This document shows positions 30,494 through 41,217 of a stretch of 64,000 bases of DNA, one piece after another. The DNA is from Notoacmeibacter ruber (GTDB taxonomy: Bacteria; Pseudomonadota; Alphaproteobacteria; Rhizobiales; Rhizobiaceae). Both the position numbers and the translations under genes were made by a program. A model generated the notes under the pieces. It ran no database searches. It had not been told where the DNA came from and was given only the letters and a program-made list of their open reading frames with translations. The stretch's first letter is position 1. The number at the start of each line of letters is the position of its first letter. The DNA is taken from assembly GCF_003668555.1 (NCBI RefSeq), contig NZ_RCWN01000001.1:248001-312000 (forward strand). Direction: 5' to 3'.

Positions 30494-31597
30494 TTACTCC
30501 GCGGCCATCGCGGAATCGGCATCGTCCTTGGGAGAGAGTTCGACGGCCGCGATCGCGTCACCCCGGCGGGTAAGGCGTCCGATCGTGCGGGCTAGCGCGT
30601 CGATGTCCTTTTGGCTCTGGCCAAAATGCGATTGCAGTTTGCCGAGCAGCGTATCGACTGCGCCGATTTCATCCATGAGGGCAGCGACTTCGGCCTGAAT
30701 GCGGTGAGCCTCGCGTGCCATGGCTTCGTCGCGGCGCATCGAGTGAACGATGCCGAGGGCGAGCATCAGAAGAGATGGCGAAACGAGCATAACCCGTCGA
30801 CGCGCCGCGCGCTCGACGATCGGCCCAAAATGCTCGTGAAGGTCGGCGAAGACGCTCTCCGACGGCACGAACAGAAAGGCGAAATCCTGAGTTTCGCCGG
30901 GACGGAGATATTTGTCTGCCACGGCATCGACATGAACCGCCATATCGCGGCGGAAGCGCTTTCGGGCGGCATCGCGTGTCAGATCGTCATCCGCCTCTCC
31001 GAGCGCACGCCAGGCTTCAAGCGGAAATTTCGCGTCGATGGCAAGCGGCGGGGCGCCGCCGGGAAGGTGAACCAGCGCGTCCGGTCGGGTGCCGGATGAC
31101 AGCCGTGTTTGCAGGTCGAAGCTGCCCACCGGCAGGGCGTCGCGCAGGATGGCTTCCATCCGTCTCTCGCCAAACAGTCCGCGTGTCTGCTTGTCGGCGA
31201 GGATGGCCTGCAAACCCATCATCTCTCCGGCCAGTTCGCCGATATTGCGTTGGGCGCTGTCGATCACTGCCAGCCGTTCGGCCAGTTCCGTGAGGTTGGT
31301 CTGCGTCGCCTTGTTCTGCTTCGTCAGGCTTTCGCCAAGCCGGCCAGAGAGCGATTCAAGCCGCCGGGCAAGGCGCGCATCCAGCGCTTCCTGCCGCTCG
31401 CCAATATGATCGGCCAGCGCGCCGAGACGCCCAGCCAGTTCGGCCTGTTGATGTTCCACGCGAGCAAGGTTGTGCCGTCCCGCCGTCATGCGGCCGATCA
31501 CGACAGCGAAAATCAAAAGAGCGCTAGCCAGCATCCAGAGCGGAAGCGTCAATCCGCCGGGAAGAGCGATCGGCATTGTCAGAGAAGCGGTCTCCAT
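30494..31597 (-). CDS. rmuC: DNA recombination protein RmuC
   Basis: Membrane-anchored protein of 367 residues. An N-terminal helix (about 13-35) is followed by a coiled coil (about 45-115) and the RmuC nuclease-like core, including GLFGERRMEAILRDALP, AIDAKFPLEAW and FLFVPSESVFADLHE. In E. coli it limits inversions at short repeats and is thought to act on DNA entering the cell. The position next to def is common in Rhizobiales. Confidence 0.93.
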   Translation of the reverse strand: METASLTMPIALPGGLTLPLWMLASALLIFAVVIGRMTAGRHNLARVEHQQAELAGRLGALADHIGERQEALDARLARRLESLSGRLGESLTKQNKATQTNLTELAERLAVIDSAQRNIGELAGEMMGLQAILADKQTRGLFGERRMEAILRDALPVGSFDLQTRLSSGTRPDALVHLPGGAPPLAIDAKFPLEAWRALGEADDDLTRDAARKRFRRDMAVHVDAVADKYLRPGETQDFAFLFVPSESVFADLHEHFGPIVERAARRRVMLVSPSLLMLALGIVHSMRRDEAMAREAHRIQAEVAALMDEIGAVDTLLGKLQSHFGQSQKDIDALARTIGRLTRRGDAIAAVELSPKDDADSAMAAE

Positions 31598-31713
31598 GAA
31601 GCGACACTGTCAGATTTGTCGATAGACGACAAGAACATATCAGAAACGTCCTTGCGGAAGCCTTACCGTTTCAAGAGTTGACATCGCTGGCGTCCGGCTT
31701 AGAAACCGCCTCC

Positions 31714-32247
31714 ATGTCAGGCACGCAACGTCCACTCGTCGTCATTCCAGATCCGATTCTCCGACAGGCCTCGAAACCGGTCGAGCGGATCGATGACGAT
31801 GTGCGCAAACTCGCTGACGACATGCTGGCCACGATGTATGAAGCGCCGGGGATCGGACTGGCCGCCATCCAGATCGCCGAGCCGCTGCGCCTCATCACCA
31901 TCGATCTGGCGAAAGACGATGACGAACCCGCGCCGCATATCTTCATCAATCCGACGATCGTCGCGCATGGCGACGAACCGAATGTTTATGAAGAGGGGTG
32001 CCTCTCGATCCCGGACTATTTCGCCCAAGTTCAACGTCCCGCAACCGTGACCGTCGAGTATCTGGACCTTGCCGGCGAGAAGCAGACGATCGAGGCGGAC
32101 GGATTGATGGCGACCTGCCTCCAGCACGAAATCGACCATCTGGAAGGCGTTCTTTTCATCGATCACATATCGCGGCTGAAGCGCGAGATGGTGATCAAGA
32201 AATTCAAGAAACTCGCCAAGGAGCGGGGCGGTACCCGCCTGCTCTGA
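31714..32247 (+). CDS. def: Peptide deformylase
   Basis: Removes the formyl group from the N-terminus of nascent proteins. The protein is 177 residues from ATG 31714; an in-frame TTG at 31678 is less likely. The three family motifs are present as [15 protein letters not shown] (metal Cys) and QHEIDHL (HExxH metal site). Ile replaces the common Pro in motif I, as in many alphaproteobacteria. It starts a def-fmt-truA translation-related operon. Confidence 0.94.
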   Translation: MSGTQRPLVVIPDPILRQASKPVERIDDDVRKLADDMLATMYEAPGIGLAAIQIAEPLRLITIDLAKDDDEPAPHIFINPTIVAHGDEPNVYEEGCLSIPDYFAQVQRPATVTVEYLDLAGEKQTIEADGLMATCLQHEIDHLEGVLFIDHISRLKREMVIKKFKKLAKERGGTRLL

Positions 32248-32274
32248 TCGCAATCCCGCAGGGAGTGGGGACCC

Positions 32275-33222
32275 ATGGCTCTCTCCGTCATCTTCATGGG
32301 TACGCCGGATTTCTCGGTTCCGACCCTTCGCGCTCTCCATGAGGCTGGACACGAAATTCGTGCGGTCTATACCCAGCCGCCCCGTCCGGCAGGCCGCCGT
32401 GGCCTGGAACTGACACCGTCTCCCGTTCATCGCGCGGCGGACGAGTTGGGACTTTGCGTTCGGCATCCCTCGGCATTGAAGAGTGCGGACGAACAGGAAC
32501 AATTCGCCACGCTGGACGCCGATGTCGGCATTGTCGTGGCCTACGGGCTGCTTCTGCCGCAGCCGGTCCTGGATGCGCCCCGCCATGGCTGTTTCAACGC
32601 TCACGCGTCCGCCCTGCCGCGCTGGCGTGGTGCGGCGCCGATACAGCGGGCCATCATGGCCGGCGATCGCGAAACCGCGATGATGGTCATGAAGATGGAA
32701 GCCGGTCTTGATACCGGACCCGTCGCGATGGAAAAGCGGGTGCCCATCGAAAGCGACATGACGGCTGGCGAACTCCATGATCAATTGGCAGAGGCCGGCG
32801 CGTCGCTGATGGTCGACGCGATCGCGGCGCTGGAAGCTGGGGAGATCACCCTGACGCCCCAGCCGGAGGAGGGTGTGACCTATGCCGGCAAGATCGCCAA
32901 GGCCGAAACCCGGATCGACTGGAGCGCCGATGCGCAGGCAGTGCATGATCATGTGCGTGGGCTGTCGCCCTTTCCAGGGGTTTGGTGCGAGATGGATCTT
33001 GCTGGCCGTCGCGAGCGGGTCAAAATTCTGAAGACGCGGCTTGTCCGCTCCGATGCTCTCGACGGTACACCCGCCGGCACGCTTGTCGGCGAGCCGGCCG
33101 TCATTGCCTGCGGGCAGGGCGCGGTTGCTCTGGAGCGGCTGCAAAAGGCTGGCGGCAAGCCACTCGATGTCGACGATTTCCTGCGGGGCAACGCACTGGC
33201 GGTCGGTGATCGGCTGCCATGA
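32275..33222 (+). CDS. fmt: Methionyl-tRNA formyltransferase
   Basis: Formylates initiator Met-tRNA using 10-formyl-tetrahydrofolate, 315 residues. The catalytic stretch [19 protein letters not shown] and the start [17 protein letters not shown] are typical, and a C-terminal tRNA-binding domain follows about residue 205. It lies 27 bases after def and overlaps truA by 4 bases (ATGA). Confidence 0.95.
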   Translation: MALSVIFMGTPDFSVPTLRALHEAGHEIRAVYTQPPRPAGRRGLELTPSPVHRAADELGLCVRHPSALKSADEQEQFATLDADVGIVVAYGLLLPQPVLDAPRHGCFNAHASALPRWRGAAPIQRAIMAGDRETAMMVMKMEAGLDTGPVAMEKRVPIESDMTAGELHDQLAEAGASLMVDAIAALEAGEITLTPQPEEGVTYAGKIAKAETRIDWSADAQAVHDHVRGLSPFPGVWCEMDLAGRRERVKILKTRLVRSDALDGTPAGTLVGEPAVIACGQGAVALERLQKAGGKPLDVDDFLRGNALAVGDRLP

Positions 33223-34016
33223 GTGATGAGCAGCCAACGCAGCGTTATCGCGCAACCGTCGAATATGATGGCACGCCCTATAAGGGCTTTCAGCGCCAGG
33301 CGAACGGCCATTCGGTGCAGCAGGCGATCGAAGAGGCGATCTACTCCCTTTGCGGTGCAGATGTTCGGCTGACCGCGGCGGGCCGCACCGATACCGGCGT
33401 CCACGCTCTGGCGCAGGTCATCCACTTTGACATTCCGGCCGGCAAGACGCCCTTTCGGGTCATGGAGGCACTCAACGCTCTCCTCGTCCAAGCCAATGAG
33501 CGTGTCGCTTTTCTGGATTGCGAGACCGTCGGCAATGATTTTTCGGCGCGCTTCTCGGCAACCGGCCGCCGCTATCTTTATCGAATCATCAATCGCCGTG
33601 CGCCGCTAACGGTCGAGCGGGAGCGCGCTTGGTGGATCCGAAAGGGCCTTCTTGACGTCGACAGGATGAATGAAGGGGCGAAGCGTCTGCTTGGCACCCA
33701 CGATTTCACAACCTTTCGCGCTGCCGACTGCCAGGCGAAATCGCCGATCCGTACGCTGGACGAGTTATGGGCCGAGCGGATCGATGAGCACGAAATTCAT
33801 ATCCACGCCGCCGCCCGGTCTTTTTTGCACAATCAGGTCCGCTCTCTGGCCGGGTCGCTAAAGCTGGTCGGCGACGGCAAATGGTCCGCTGACGATCTTA
33901 AGCAAGCGCTCGAGGCCATGGATCGAAAGGCATGCGGGCCGGTCGCCCCCGCGCACGGCCTCTATCTCTCCGCGGTTTCCTACAGGTCTGCCGAAGGTGC
34001 GTCTCAGCCAAATTGA
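33219..34016 (+). CDS. truA: tRNA pseudouridine(38-40) synthase
   Basis: Modifies U38-U40 in the anticodon arm of tRNAs, 265 residues. The catalytic Asp is in [15 protein letters not shown], and the C-terminal segment [15 protein letters not shown] is diagnostic for TruA. The start overlaps the fmt stop. The 3' end overlaps a convergent gene by 13 bases. Confidence 0.95.
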   Translation: MSDEQPTQRYRATVEYDGTPYKGFQRQANGHSVQQAIEEAIYSLCGADVRLTAAGRTDTGVHALAQVIHFDIPAGKTPFRVMEALNALLVQANERVAFLDCETVGNDFSARFSATGRRYLYRIINRRAPLTVERERAWWIRKGLLDVDRMNEGAKRLLGTHDFTTFRAADCQAKSPIRTLDELWAERIDEHEIHIHAAARSFLHNQVRSLAGSLKLVGDGKWSADDLKQALEAMDRKACGPVAPAHGLYLSAVSYRSAEGASQPN

Positions 34017-34594
34017 AGGCCGAGGGCCTCGGCCATGCCGTAGCTGCTCAACATGCTGAGCAAGAGGCTGATGAATACAAAGGCCACCGCCTGTCCGCCG
34101 CCGATACCGAGCGCCGCGCGCAGTAACCGCCAATAGAGGGCGGAGATGATGCCGAGGATGACCAGAATTAGGATCGCATCGAATTCGGCGGCAGTCGGAA
34201 ACAGAATTCGACCAACCCCGATCGGCACGGCGAGAAAGGCGAATATGGCGCCTGCCCAGTTGGTCGTCACGAGAAAGGCGTTGTAACGAGGCCCCAGCCC
34301 CACCGCCCACAGCAATGGTATGAAAACGACCAGAGGGACCATCCATTCCACAAGACCACTCAGCGCGATGCCCGTGATGAGCGATACCATCTGCTCGGCC
34401 GTCGCTTCCGCTCCAAGGATGACGCGAGCCGAGCCCACCCAGCCGATGGCCAGCGATGGAAGGGCGACCAGGATGGCGCGAAACGAGGCGCGGGCACCCT
34501 TGGGCGAGAGATCCAACTGGCCCAGCAAGCCCGATTCCATCGTCCGCATCATCTGCCAGACGGTTCGCAGGGCGTGGACGGAGGCTTCGTTCAA
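34004..34594 (-). CDS. Yip1-like multi-pass membrane protein of unknown function
   Basis: Predicted inner-membrane protein of about 196 residues with five hydrophobic helices (for example MVPLVVFIPLLWAVGLG and ILILVILGIISALYW). The overall pattern resembles YIP1-family proteins of alphaproteobacteria, for which no function is established. The proposed start is TTG 34594, which overlaps the dapE stop as TTGA and has GGAGAG six bases upstream. An ATG at 34618 inside dapE is the alternative and lacks a ribosome-binding site. Confidence 0.78.
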   Translation of the reverse strand: MNEASVHALRTVWQMMRTMESGLLGQLDLSPKGARASFRAILVALPSLAIGWVGSARVILGAEATAEQMVSLITGIALSGLVEWMVPLVVFIPLLWAVGLGPRYNAFLVTTNWAGAIFAFLAVPIGVGRILFPTAAEFDAILILVILGIISALYWRLLRAALGIGGGQAVAFVFISLLLSMLSSYGMAEALGLQFG

Positions 34595-35793
34595 GAAGGG
34601 CTCTCCTTGGCAAACCATGCCGTCAGGAACCGCTCATATACCCGTGTCAGTCTCTCCAGGTCTGCCAGAGGAACCTGCTCGTCGATCTTGTGCATGGTCT
34701 GCCCGACCAGTCCGAATTCGACGACAGGACAGTAGTTTTTGACGAATCTCGCATCGGAGGTGCCACCGGATGTCGAAAGGTCCGGCGTACGTCCCGTCAC
34801 CGATTCGACGGCGCGCATCAACGTGCCGATCAGATGATCGTCATGCGTGACGAAAACCTCGGAAACGCGCGGCACCCAGTCGGTCTGCCATTCGATCGCC
34901 TCTCGGCCCGGACGAAGGGAGGTATCTTTCGCCGCAGCGGCGAGCCGGCGTTCGATTTCCTCGACAAGCGTCTCAGCCGTCCAATGATCGTTGAACCGGA
35001 TGTTGAAGACCGCTCTTGCTTCGGCAGGAACGACGTTGGTCGCCTGATTTCCGATCTCGACCGTCGTGACCTCGAGATTGGACGGTTGAAAGCGTTCGGA
35101 GCCCTGATCGAGCGGCGGGTCCATCAGTGCGTTCAGCATTGGCACCAGCGCCCGGATCGGGTTGTCCGCCAGATGGGGGTAGGCAACGTGACCCTGTGTG
35201 CCGCGAATGGTCAGCGTGCAGGTGTGGCTGCCGCGCCGTCCGACCTTGATCATGTCACCGATCATTTCCGGGTTGGTGGGCTCGCCAACAAGGCAGGCAT
35301 CGAACTTTTCCCCGCGCTGATCGAGCGCGTCCAGAACACGTACCGTCCCGTCGAGGGCAGGGCCTTCCTCGTCGCCTGTAATCAGAAGGCTGACCTTGCC
35401 CTTCAAACGCCCGTGCTTTTCGACGCAGCGCGCATAGGCGGCCAGAAAGGCGGCAATGCCTCCCTTCATGTCGACCGCGCCACGACCGACCATGACGTCA
35501 TCGCGAACCTTCGCGCCGAAAGGCGGCGACGACCAGGCGGCCTCGTCGCCAGCAGGAACCACATCGGTATGGCCGGCAAAAAGCAGGTGCGGTCCGCCTG
35601 ACCCCGCGCTCGCGTAAAGATTGTCGATCTTCGGGCGCCCTTCCGTCTGAAATGGCAGCCGATCGACCGAAAAACCCTGGTCTGAGAGAAGCGATTGGAG
35701 AAGGTCCAGTGCGCCGCCTTCCTCGGGCGTGACGGACGGACATCGGATAAGCGCGGCGAGTATTGCGACGGGATCGGTCGTGGTGATGGTCAT
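34591..35793 (-). CDS. dapE: Succinyl-diaminopimelate desuccinylase
   Basis: Zinc-dependent M20 hydrolase of the succinylase branch of lysine/diaminopimelate synthesis, 400 residues. Motifs are FAGHTDVVPAGD (metal His/Asp), GRGAVDMKGG, and GDEEGPALDGT (catalytic Glu). The start ATG 35793 yields the standard N-terminus DPVAILAALIRCPSVTPEEGG; a longer frame to 35859 is unsupported. dapD is upstream in the same direction, separated by about 420 bases. Confidence 0.94.
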   Translation of the reverse strand: MTITTTDPVAILAALIRCPSVTPEEGGALDLLQSLLSDQGFSVDRLPFQTEGRPKIDNLYASAGSGGPHLLFAGHTDVVPAGDEAAWSSPPFGAKVRDDVMVGRGAVDMKGGIAAFLAAYARCVEKHGRLKGKVSLLITGDEEGPALDGTVRVLDALDQRGEKFDACLVGEPTNPEMIGDMIKVGRRGSHTCTLTIRGTQGHVAYPHLADNPIRALVPMLNALMDPPLDQGSERFQPSNLEVTTVEIGNQATNVVPAEARAVFNIRFNDHWTAETLVEEIERRLAAAAKDTSLRPGREAIEWQTDWVPRVSEVFVTHDDHLIGTLMRAVESVTGRTPDLSTSGGTSDARFVKNYCPVVEFGLVGQTMHKIDEQVPLADLERLTRVYERFLTAWFAKESPS

Positions 35794-36213
35794 GGCCCTA
35801 GCTACGCCGCGCAATCGGAGGCTGCAAGAGCGCGATAACGGCGTTTGAGGTCGTTCCAAGCGGCAAAAAATATTTTTTGCTTTCGATGGAACTTTTCGGC
35901 GGTACGCCCCGCCGCCCCATTTTCGTCCGATTGCTGACCTAAATGCCTAACTCATCGCACTGATCCAACGCGAAGCGATCTCAGGGCCGACTATCGGGTC
36001 GGGATGCTTCGCTCTGATGAAGCCAGATATGATCTCCGGCTTAGCTTTTGCGCGGGCGAAAGCGCTCAGTGCTTGAGGATCTGATGTTTCGTGAGACGGC
36101 TGGCGCGATGGGGGCGCGACGCCGTATCGGGGGAGAAAAGGCGGACCGCATGATCGGCATGCGGCCCGCCTTTTCGCTTTTCAACGAGGACGGCGCTCCC
36201 GTCCGAATGCCGA
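35794..36213. other. Intergenic region between dapE and dapD without a supported gene
   Basis: These 420 bases hold the dapD terminator (36136-36175) and presumably the dapE promoter. A short plus-strand frame (36048-36236) crosses the terminator and the dapD end and has no protein-like character. No tRNA or riboswitch motif was recognised. Confidence 0.6.
36136..36175. terminator. Terminator 3' of dapD
   Basis: A long stem pairs AAAAGGCGG-CCGCATG with CATGCGG-CCGCCTTTT around an ATCGG loop, with one internal mismatch. It lies 39 bases beyond the dapD stop on the minus strand. Confidence 0.85.
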
Positions 36214-37068
<855 letters not shown>

Positions 37069-37226
37069 GGACTATGTCTCCGCTTGACTATTGGGGTGCC
37101 GGCCTTGCACCAAGGCGAATGAAAACCGGCTCAGAAAAATCGGGCGGACCCTATGCGATAGGTCTTTGCGTGGTCAATCCGCGCAACAGGTTCAGTTTGG
37201 GTATGAAATGCAGAAAGGCCTTCTGA

Positions 37227-38120
37227 ATGGATGACAAGACCGGGGCTCCGGATGGAAATGCAAAAAGGGTGTTGAGCAGTCGCAAGCCGCAGGGCTGGAC
37301 GCCTCTGCCCCATTCCAGTGAGGATTTGCCGCGTGCGCGCAGCGTTCCGTCGACCCCGCAGACGGAAGCGCCGGCCTACCGTCTTGCCTGGGCGGACGAG
37401 GATTTCATGACGCAGCGCGATCTGCGCGCCGTCCGTCTGCAACTGGAATTGCTGAAACCGGAAATGCTCCTGACCGAATATGGCATTGCCTCGACGGTCA
37501 TCATGTTTGGTGGAGCCCGCATACCTGAACCCGGAGGCGAGGCCTGGGCCGCGAAGAACGAGACCCAGCAGAAGAACCTCACGGAGCTGTCGGCGATCTA
37601 CGAGGAAGCGCGCAAATTCGCGCAGATCTGTTCGGAACATGCACGCCTGTCCGATTTTCAGGAATTCGTGGTGGTGACCGGCGGTGGTCCTGGCGTCATG
37701 GAAGCCGGCAACCGCGGCGCTCATGATGTGGGCGCACCATCCATCGGCCTTAATATCGTCCTGCCGCATGAGCAGGCGCCGAACCAGTATGTAACGCCCG
37801 ATCTCTGCTTCAACTTCCATTATTTTGCGGTTCGCAAGATGCATTTCATCATGCGGGCCAAGGCCGTAACCGTCTTCCCCGGCGGCTTTGGCACAATGGA
37901 CGAGCTTTTCGAGACGCTCACCCTCATTCAGACCGGACGGATGGAGCGCGTGCCGGTTCTGCTGTTCGGCAAATCGTTCTGGGAAGGGGCGATCAACACC
38001 GAATTTCTTGCGGCGCAGGGCACGATTTCGCCGGATGATCCCGATCTCATGACCTATGTGGATACGGCCGAAGAGGCGTGGGCTGAAATCGCACGATTCT
38101 ACAGCCTTAACGAAGAGTAA
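37227..38120 (+). CDS. LOG family protein (cytokinin riboside 5'-monophosphate phosphoribohydrolase-like)
   Basis: Nucleoside-5'-monophosphate phosphoribohydrolase-like protein of 297 residues. The family motif PGGFGTMDELFE and the upstream GGGPGVMEAGNRGA are intact. An N-terminal extension of about 75 residues precedes the Rossmann-like domain, as in the long, hexameric bacterial LOG group. In bacteria the physiological role is usually nucleotide turnover rather than hormone synthesis. It stands alone, divergent from dapD. Confidence 0.92.
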   Translation: MDDKTGAPDGNAKRVLSSRKPQGWTPLPHSSEDLPRARSVPSTPQTEAPAYRLAWADEDFMTQRDLRAVRLQLELLKPEMLLTEYGIASTVIMFGGARIPEPGGEAWAAKNETQQKNLTELSAIYEEARKFAQICSEHARLSDFQEFVVVTGGGPGVMEAGNRGAHDVGAPSIGLNIVLPHEQAPNQYVTPDLCFNFHYFAVRKMHFIMRAKAVTVFPGGFGTMDELFETLTLIQTGRMERVPVLLFGKSFWEGAINTEFLAAQGTISPDDPDLMTYVDTAEEAWAEIARFYSLNEE

Positions 38121-38206
38121 GCCTATCGGTACGACAATGGGTATGGAACCAGCTTCCCCGTGGCCCCGTTGCCTCGGAAAGCAAGACCAGACCCAAAGGG
38201 TGCCAC

Positions 38207-38413
38207 ATGTCCATTACATCGAGCGATGACGAAATGATGCGCGAGAACCAGCGCAAGGATCGCGATAATGACGCGTCCGACGTCCACAAGCTGAAAAAGC
38301 CGCTCAACGAGGATGGTCGTCTCCAGCAGGATGAGGCCGATCAGCAGGCGCAGCAACAGCAGCGTTCTTCTCTCGCCGAATATGCCGAGAACGACCCGCG
38401 CCGCCGCGCCTGA
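38207..38413 (+). CDS. Small, highly charged hypothetical protein
   Basis: Predicted 68-residue hydrophilic protein rich in Asp, Gln, Arg and Glu, with QQDEADQQAQQQQRSS near the C-terminus. An AGGGTG sequence precedes the ATG. No domain is recognised. A reading frame on the opposite strand over the same bases (38123-38419) looks like a Leu/Ile-rich shadow of the Gln/Glu codons. The gene lies in a 300-base gap that would otherwise be empty. Confidence 0.5.
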   Translation: MSITSSDDEMMRENQRKDRDNDASDVHKLKKPLNEDGRLQQDEADQQAQQQQRSSLAEYAENDPRRRA

Positions 38414-38424
38414 AAGCAAATGGA

Positions 38425-39114
38425 CTAAAGCGCGCCGACCAGACGCGTGAGGAAATCGCTGAGATCGGCTGTCACGAAGTCGATCTCGCTTTCCCGTTCC
38501 GTTTCCCAGGACTGCTTGAAACGGGGCTGCTCGGTTGGTTCGACGAGGACCGTCACCATGCCAAGCGATTTCGGCACGGTCAGATTTCGTGCCATATCTT
38601 CGAACATCGCAGCCTTTTGCGCGTGAACACCGTGCGCTGCCAAAAAGGCCTGATAGGTCGCTTCGCTCGGTTTCGGCGTCATCTTGGCCGCGACAATGTC
38701 AAAGATATCATCGAAATGATCCAGGATACCGAGCGCCCGTGCGGTGCGCTCGGCGTGAGGCTTGTCGCCATTGGTAAAGATGAAGCGGCGGCCCGGCAGT
38801 GCTTTGATGGCTTCGCCGAGTGCGCGATCCGGTTTTAGCGGCGAATAATCGATATCGTGGACAAAGGCGAGGAAGCTGTCCGGGTCGATATCATGGCGTT
38901 CGATCAGCCCGCGCAATGTGGTGCCGTGTTCGCGATAAAGCGCTTTCTGTATCCGAAACGCCTCTTCTCGCTCAACCTCGAGATAATCGGCGATCCATTG
39001 CGTCATCCGGACGTCGATCTGACTGAACAGATCGGCCGACGCGGGATAAAGCGTATTATCAAGATCGAAGACCCATTCGGTGACATGGGAAAAAGCGGGC
39101 GCGAGTGATTGCAT
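38425..39114 (-). CDS. HAD superfamily pyrimidine 5'-nucleotidase-like phosphatase
   Basis: HAD hydrolase of 229 residues, similar to the yeast Sdt1/PHM8-type pyrimidine 5'-nucleotidases. Motif I is VFDLDNTLYP, motif II is IFTNGD, and motif IV region is MFEDMARN. The start is placed at ATG 39114, which gives the normal short N-terminus before motif I; an ATG at 39180 would add 22 residues and lies 8 bases from the divergent gene. The gene neighbours argB and dapD in Rhizobiales. Confidence 0.88.
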   Translation of the reverse strand: MQSLAPAFSHVTEWVFDLDNTLYPASADLFSQIDVRMTQWIADYLEVEREEAFRIQKALYREHGTTLRGLIERHDIDPDSFLAFVHDIDYSPLKPDRALGEAIKALPGRRFIFTNGDKPHAERTARALGILDHFDDIFDIVAAKMTPKPSEATYQAFLAAHGVHAQKAAMFEDMARNLTVPKSLGMVTVLVEPTEQPRFKQSWETERESEIDFVTADLSDFLTRLVGAL

Positions 39115-39188
39115 TGTCGCTATATGCGTCGGATCGCCTCCCAGGGCCAGCCCCTTGCACGCGTGAAGACGAGGAGCCATAGGAGGCG

Positions 39189-40103
39189 ATGCCGATCTGG
39201 GTCCTCATCACCATTACCGCAGCGTTTTCGCAGAACATCCGCTCTTCGCTCCAGAAGTATCTGAAGGGGCGGATGGGCACGACGGGTGCGACCTTCGTGC
39301 GGTTCGGTTTCGGTCTACCGGTCGCCGCCATTCTCTACGCACTTCTGCGGTACTACGGCCATTACGGTCCGGCTTTCTCGCAGCCTTTCCTCTTCTGGGT
39401 TTTCGTGGCGGCGATCAGCCAGATCGTCGCGCAGGCTCTGCTGGTCCACCTCTTCTCCTATCGTAACTTTGCGGTCGGGACGGCCTATAGCCGGACGGAG
39501 CCTGCCCAGGCCGCCCTGTTCGGGATTCTCTTTCTAGGCGAATCGCTTGGGTTCGGCGGGGCCGTCGCGGTTATCCTGACCGTATTCGGGGTCATGCTGA
39601 TCTCGCTTGCCCGCTCATCATTCAGTATCGGAGGGCTCGTCACCGGTCTTCTGACACGAACAGCGGGCATCGGCCTTGCATCCGGCCTTTTCTTTGGCAT
39701 TGCCGCAGTGGCTTATCGCGCCGCCTCGACCAGCCTTCATGCCAGTCTGCCAGCCCCGGATTATCTGATCCAGGCGTCTTTCACATTGCTTTGTGCGATC
39801 ACCATCCAGACGATCGTCATGATGGTATGGATGGCGCTTCGTGAGCGGGACGAATTTCTGGCTGTTGCGCGCGCCTGGAAGCCAGCGGCACTGGTCGGCC
39901 TTGTCGGCGCGCTGACAAGTTTTGGCTGGTTTGCCGCCATGACGCTTCAGCAGGCGGCCCTGGTCAAGGCGCTCGGGCAGGTGGAAATGCTCTTCGTCTT
40001 CGGCTCGACCGTCCTCATCTTTCGCGAAAAGATAGCGAAGCGCGAGATTCTCGGATGCCTCTTCATTGTGGCCGGCATCCTTGTTCTGCTGTTATCGCGC
40101 TGA
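39189..40103 (+). CDS. EamA/DMT family transporter
   Basis: Inner-membrane drug/metabolite transporter-type protein of 304 residues with ten hydrophobic helices in two EamA repeats. The end of repeat 1 reads AGTAYSRTEPAQAALFGILFLGE-like (here VGTAYSRTEPAQ) and repeat 2 closes with REILGCLFIVAGILVLLL. The start ATG 39189 is preceded by AGGAGG. The substrate is unknown; the conserved EPAQ/ALGQVEMLF signature is found in a little-studied branch. Confidence 0.88.
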   Translation: MPIWVLITITAAFSQNIRSSLQKYLKGRMGTTGATFVRFGFGLPVAAILYALLRYYGHYGPAFSQPFLFWVFVAAISQIVAQALLVHLFSYRNFAVGTAYSRTEPAQAALFGILFLGESLGFGGAVAVILTVFGVMLISLARSSFSIGGLVTGLLTRTAGIGLASGLFFGIAAVAYRAASTSLHASLPAPDYLIQASFTLLCAITIQTIVMMVWMALRERDEFLAVARAWKPAALVGLVGALTSFGWFAAMTLQQAALVKALGQVEMLFVFGSTVLIFREKIAKREILGCLFIVAGILVLLLSR

Positions 40104-40117
40104 TCGTCCGTGCACGC

Positions 40118-41014
40118 TCAGGGCATGATCAGCGTGCCGGCGCCGTGCGACGTGAAGAGCTCCAGAAGCACCGCGTGAGCTGCCTTGCCATTGACGATCA
40201 CGACGCCCTGCACACCTTGCTCGATTGCCTGGATGCAGGTTTCCACCTTCGGGATCATGCCTCCCGTTACAACGCCTTCGGCGATCAGCTGGCGGCATTC
40301 GGAAACCGTCAATTGCGGAATGAGCTTGCCGTCCTTGTCGAGGACGCCTGATACGTCGGTCAGGAAAAGAAGGCGTGAGGCCTCCAGCGCGCCGGCAATC
40401 GCGCCCGCGAACGTATCGGCATTGATGTTGTAGGTGTGGCCGTCGCGGCCCGGTGCCACCGGGGCGATAACCGGGATCATTTCGGAATGGGCCAAAAGGT
40501 CGAGCAACGTCCGGTCGATCTCCACCGGCTCGCCAACGAAGCCGAGATCGAGAACCCGCTCTATATTGCTGTCGGGGTCGCGGACGGTCTTGGCGGCTTT
40601 TTCGGCGAAGACCATGTTGCCGTCCTTGCCGCAAAGCCCGATGGCCCACTCGCCCTCCGCATTGATCATGCGGACGATCTCCTTGTTGATCGAGCCGGCG
40701 AGAACCATTTCGACGATCTCGACGGTGCGTTTGTCGGTGACGCGCAAGCCGCCTTCGAAGCGGCTCTCGATTCCCATTGTCTCGAGCATCCGTCCGATTT
40801 GCGGGCCGCCGCCGTGAACGACGACGGGATTGATGCCGCTCTGCTTCAGAAGCGCGACATCGCGCGCGAAAGCCTGCCCGAGTTCTTCGTTGCCCATGGC
40901 GTGGCCGCCATACTTCACCACCACGGTCTTGTTCTCGTAGCGCTGCATATAGGGAAGCGCCTGCGCGAGAAGGTGGGCCTGCTCTTCGGCATTCTTGAGA
41001 TCGGTGACGCTCAT
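40118..41014 (-). CDS. argB: Acetylglutamate kinase
   Basis: Phosphorylates N-acetylglutamate in arginine synthesis, 298 residues. The ATP site motif is [10 protein letters not shown], followed by [13 protein letters not shown] and, at the C-terminal side, [17 protein letters not shown] 41014 gives the usual N-terminus ([19 protein letters not shown]). The frame continues 75 codons upstream without family support. It is oriented away from the sigma factor gene. Confidence 0.95.
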   Translation of the reverse strand: MSVTDLKNAEEQAHLLAQALPYMQRYENKTVVVKYGGHAMGNEELGQAFARDVALLKQSGINPVVVHGGGPQIGRMLETMGIESRFEGGLRVTDKRTVEIVEMVLAGSINKEIVRMINAEGEWAIGLCGKDGNMVFAEKAAKTVRDPDSNIERVLDLGFVGEPVEIDRTLLDLLAHSEMIPVIAPVAPGRDGHTYNINADTFAGAIAGALEASRLLFLTDVSGVLDKDGKLIPQLTVSECRQLIAEGVVTGGMIPKVETCIQAIEQGVQGVVIVNGKAAHAVLLELFTSHGAGTLIMP

Positions 41015-41217
41015 GAAAACATTATCCGGCAAGGAAAATTCGTAGGGTGGAATGGGCGACTTGATTGGGGTCAAACAAGCCAGAAATGCTCTAGCGAGCA
41101 GGCGGGCGTGGCGCAACCGGGGTAGCAAAAACCTCGACAGCGGTCTCGATATCATCTTGAATTGGCTTAACTGTGCATGATGTCCATAGCGGCAAGTGAA
41201 CCGGAGCGGAAAGGACA

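Noticed and set aside
31717..33255. 512-codon minus-strand frame opposite def and fmt
   Set aside because: It is the antisense shadow of two well-identified genes and shows no domain; long antisense frames are expected at this GC content.
41100..41217. Autoregulatory copy of the TGAAAC-N17-CGT element upstream of the ECF sigma gene
   Set aside because: The best candidate is TGAATT-N17-TGTC, which differs at several of the bases shared by the fasciclin and msrB sites.
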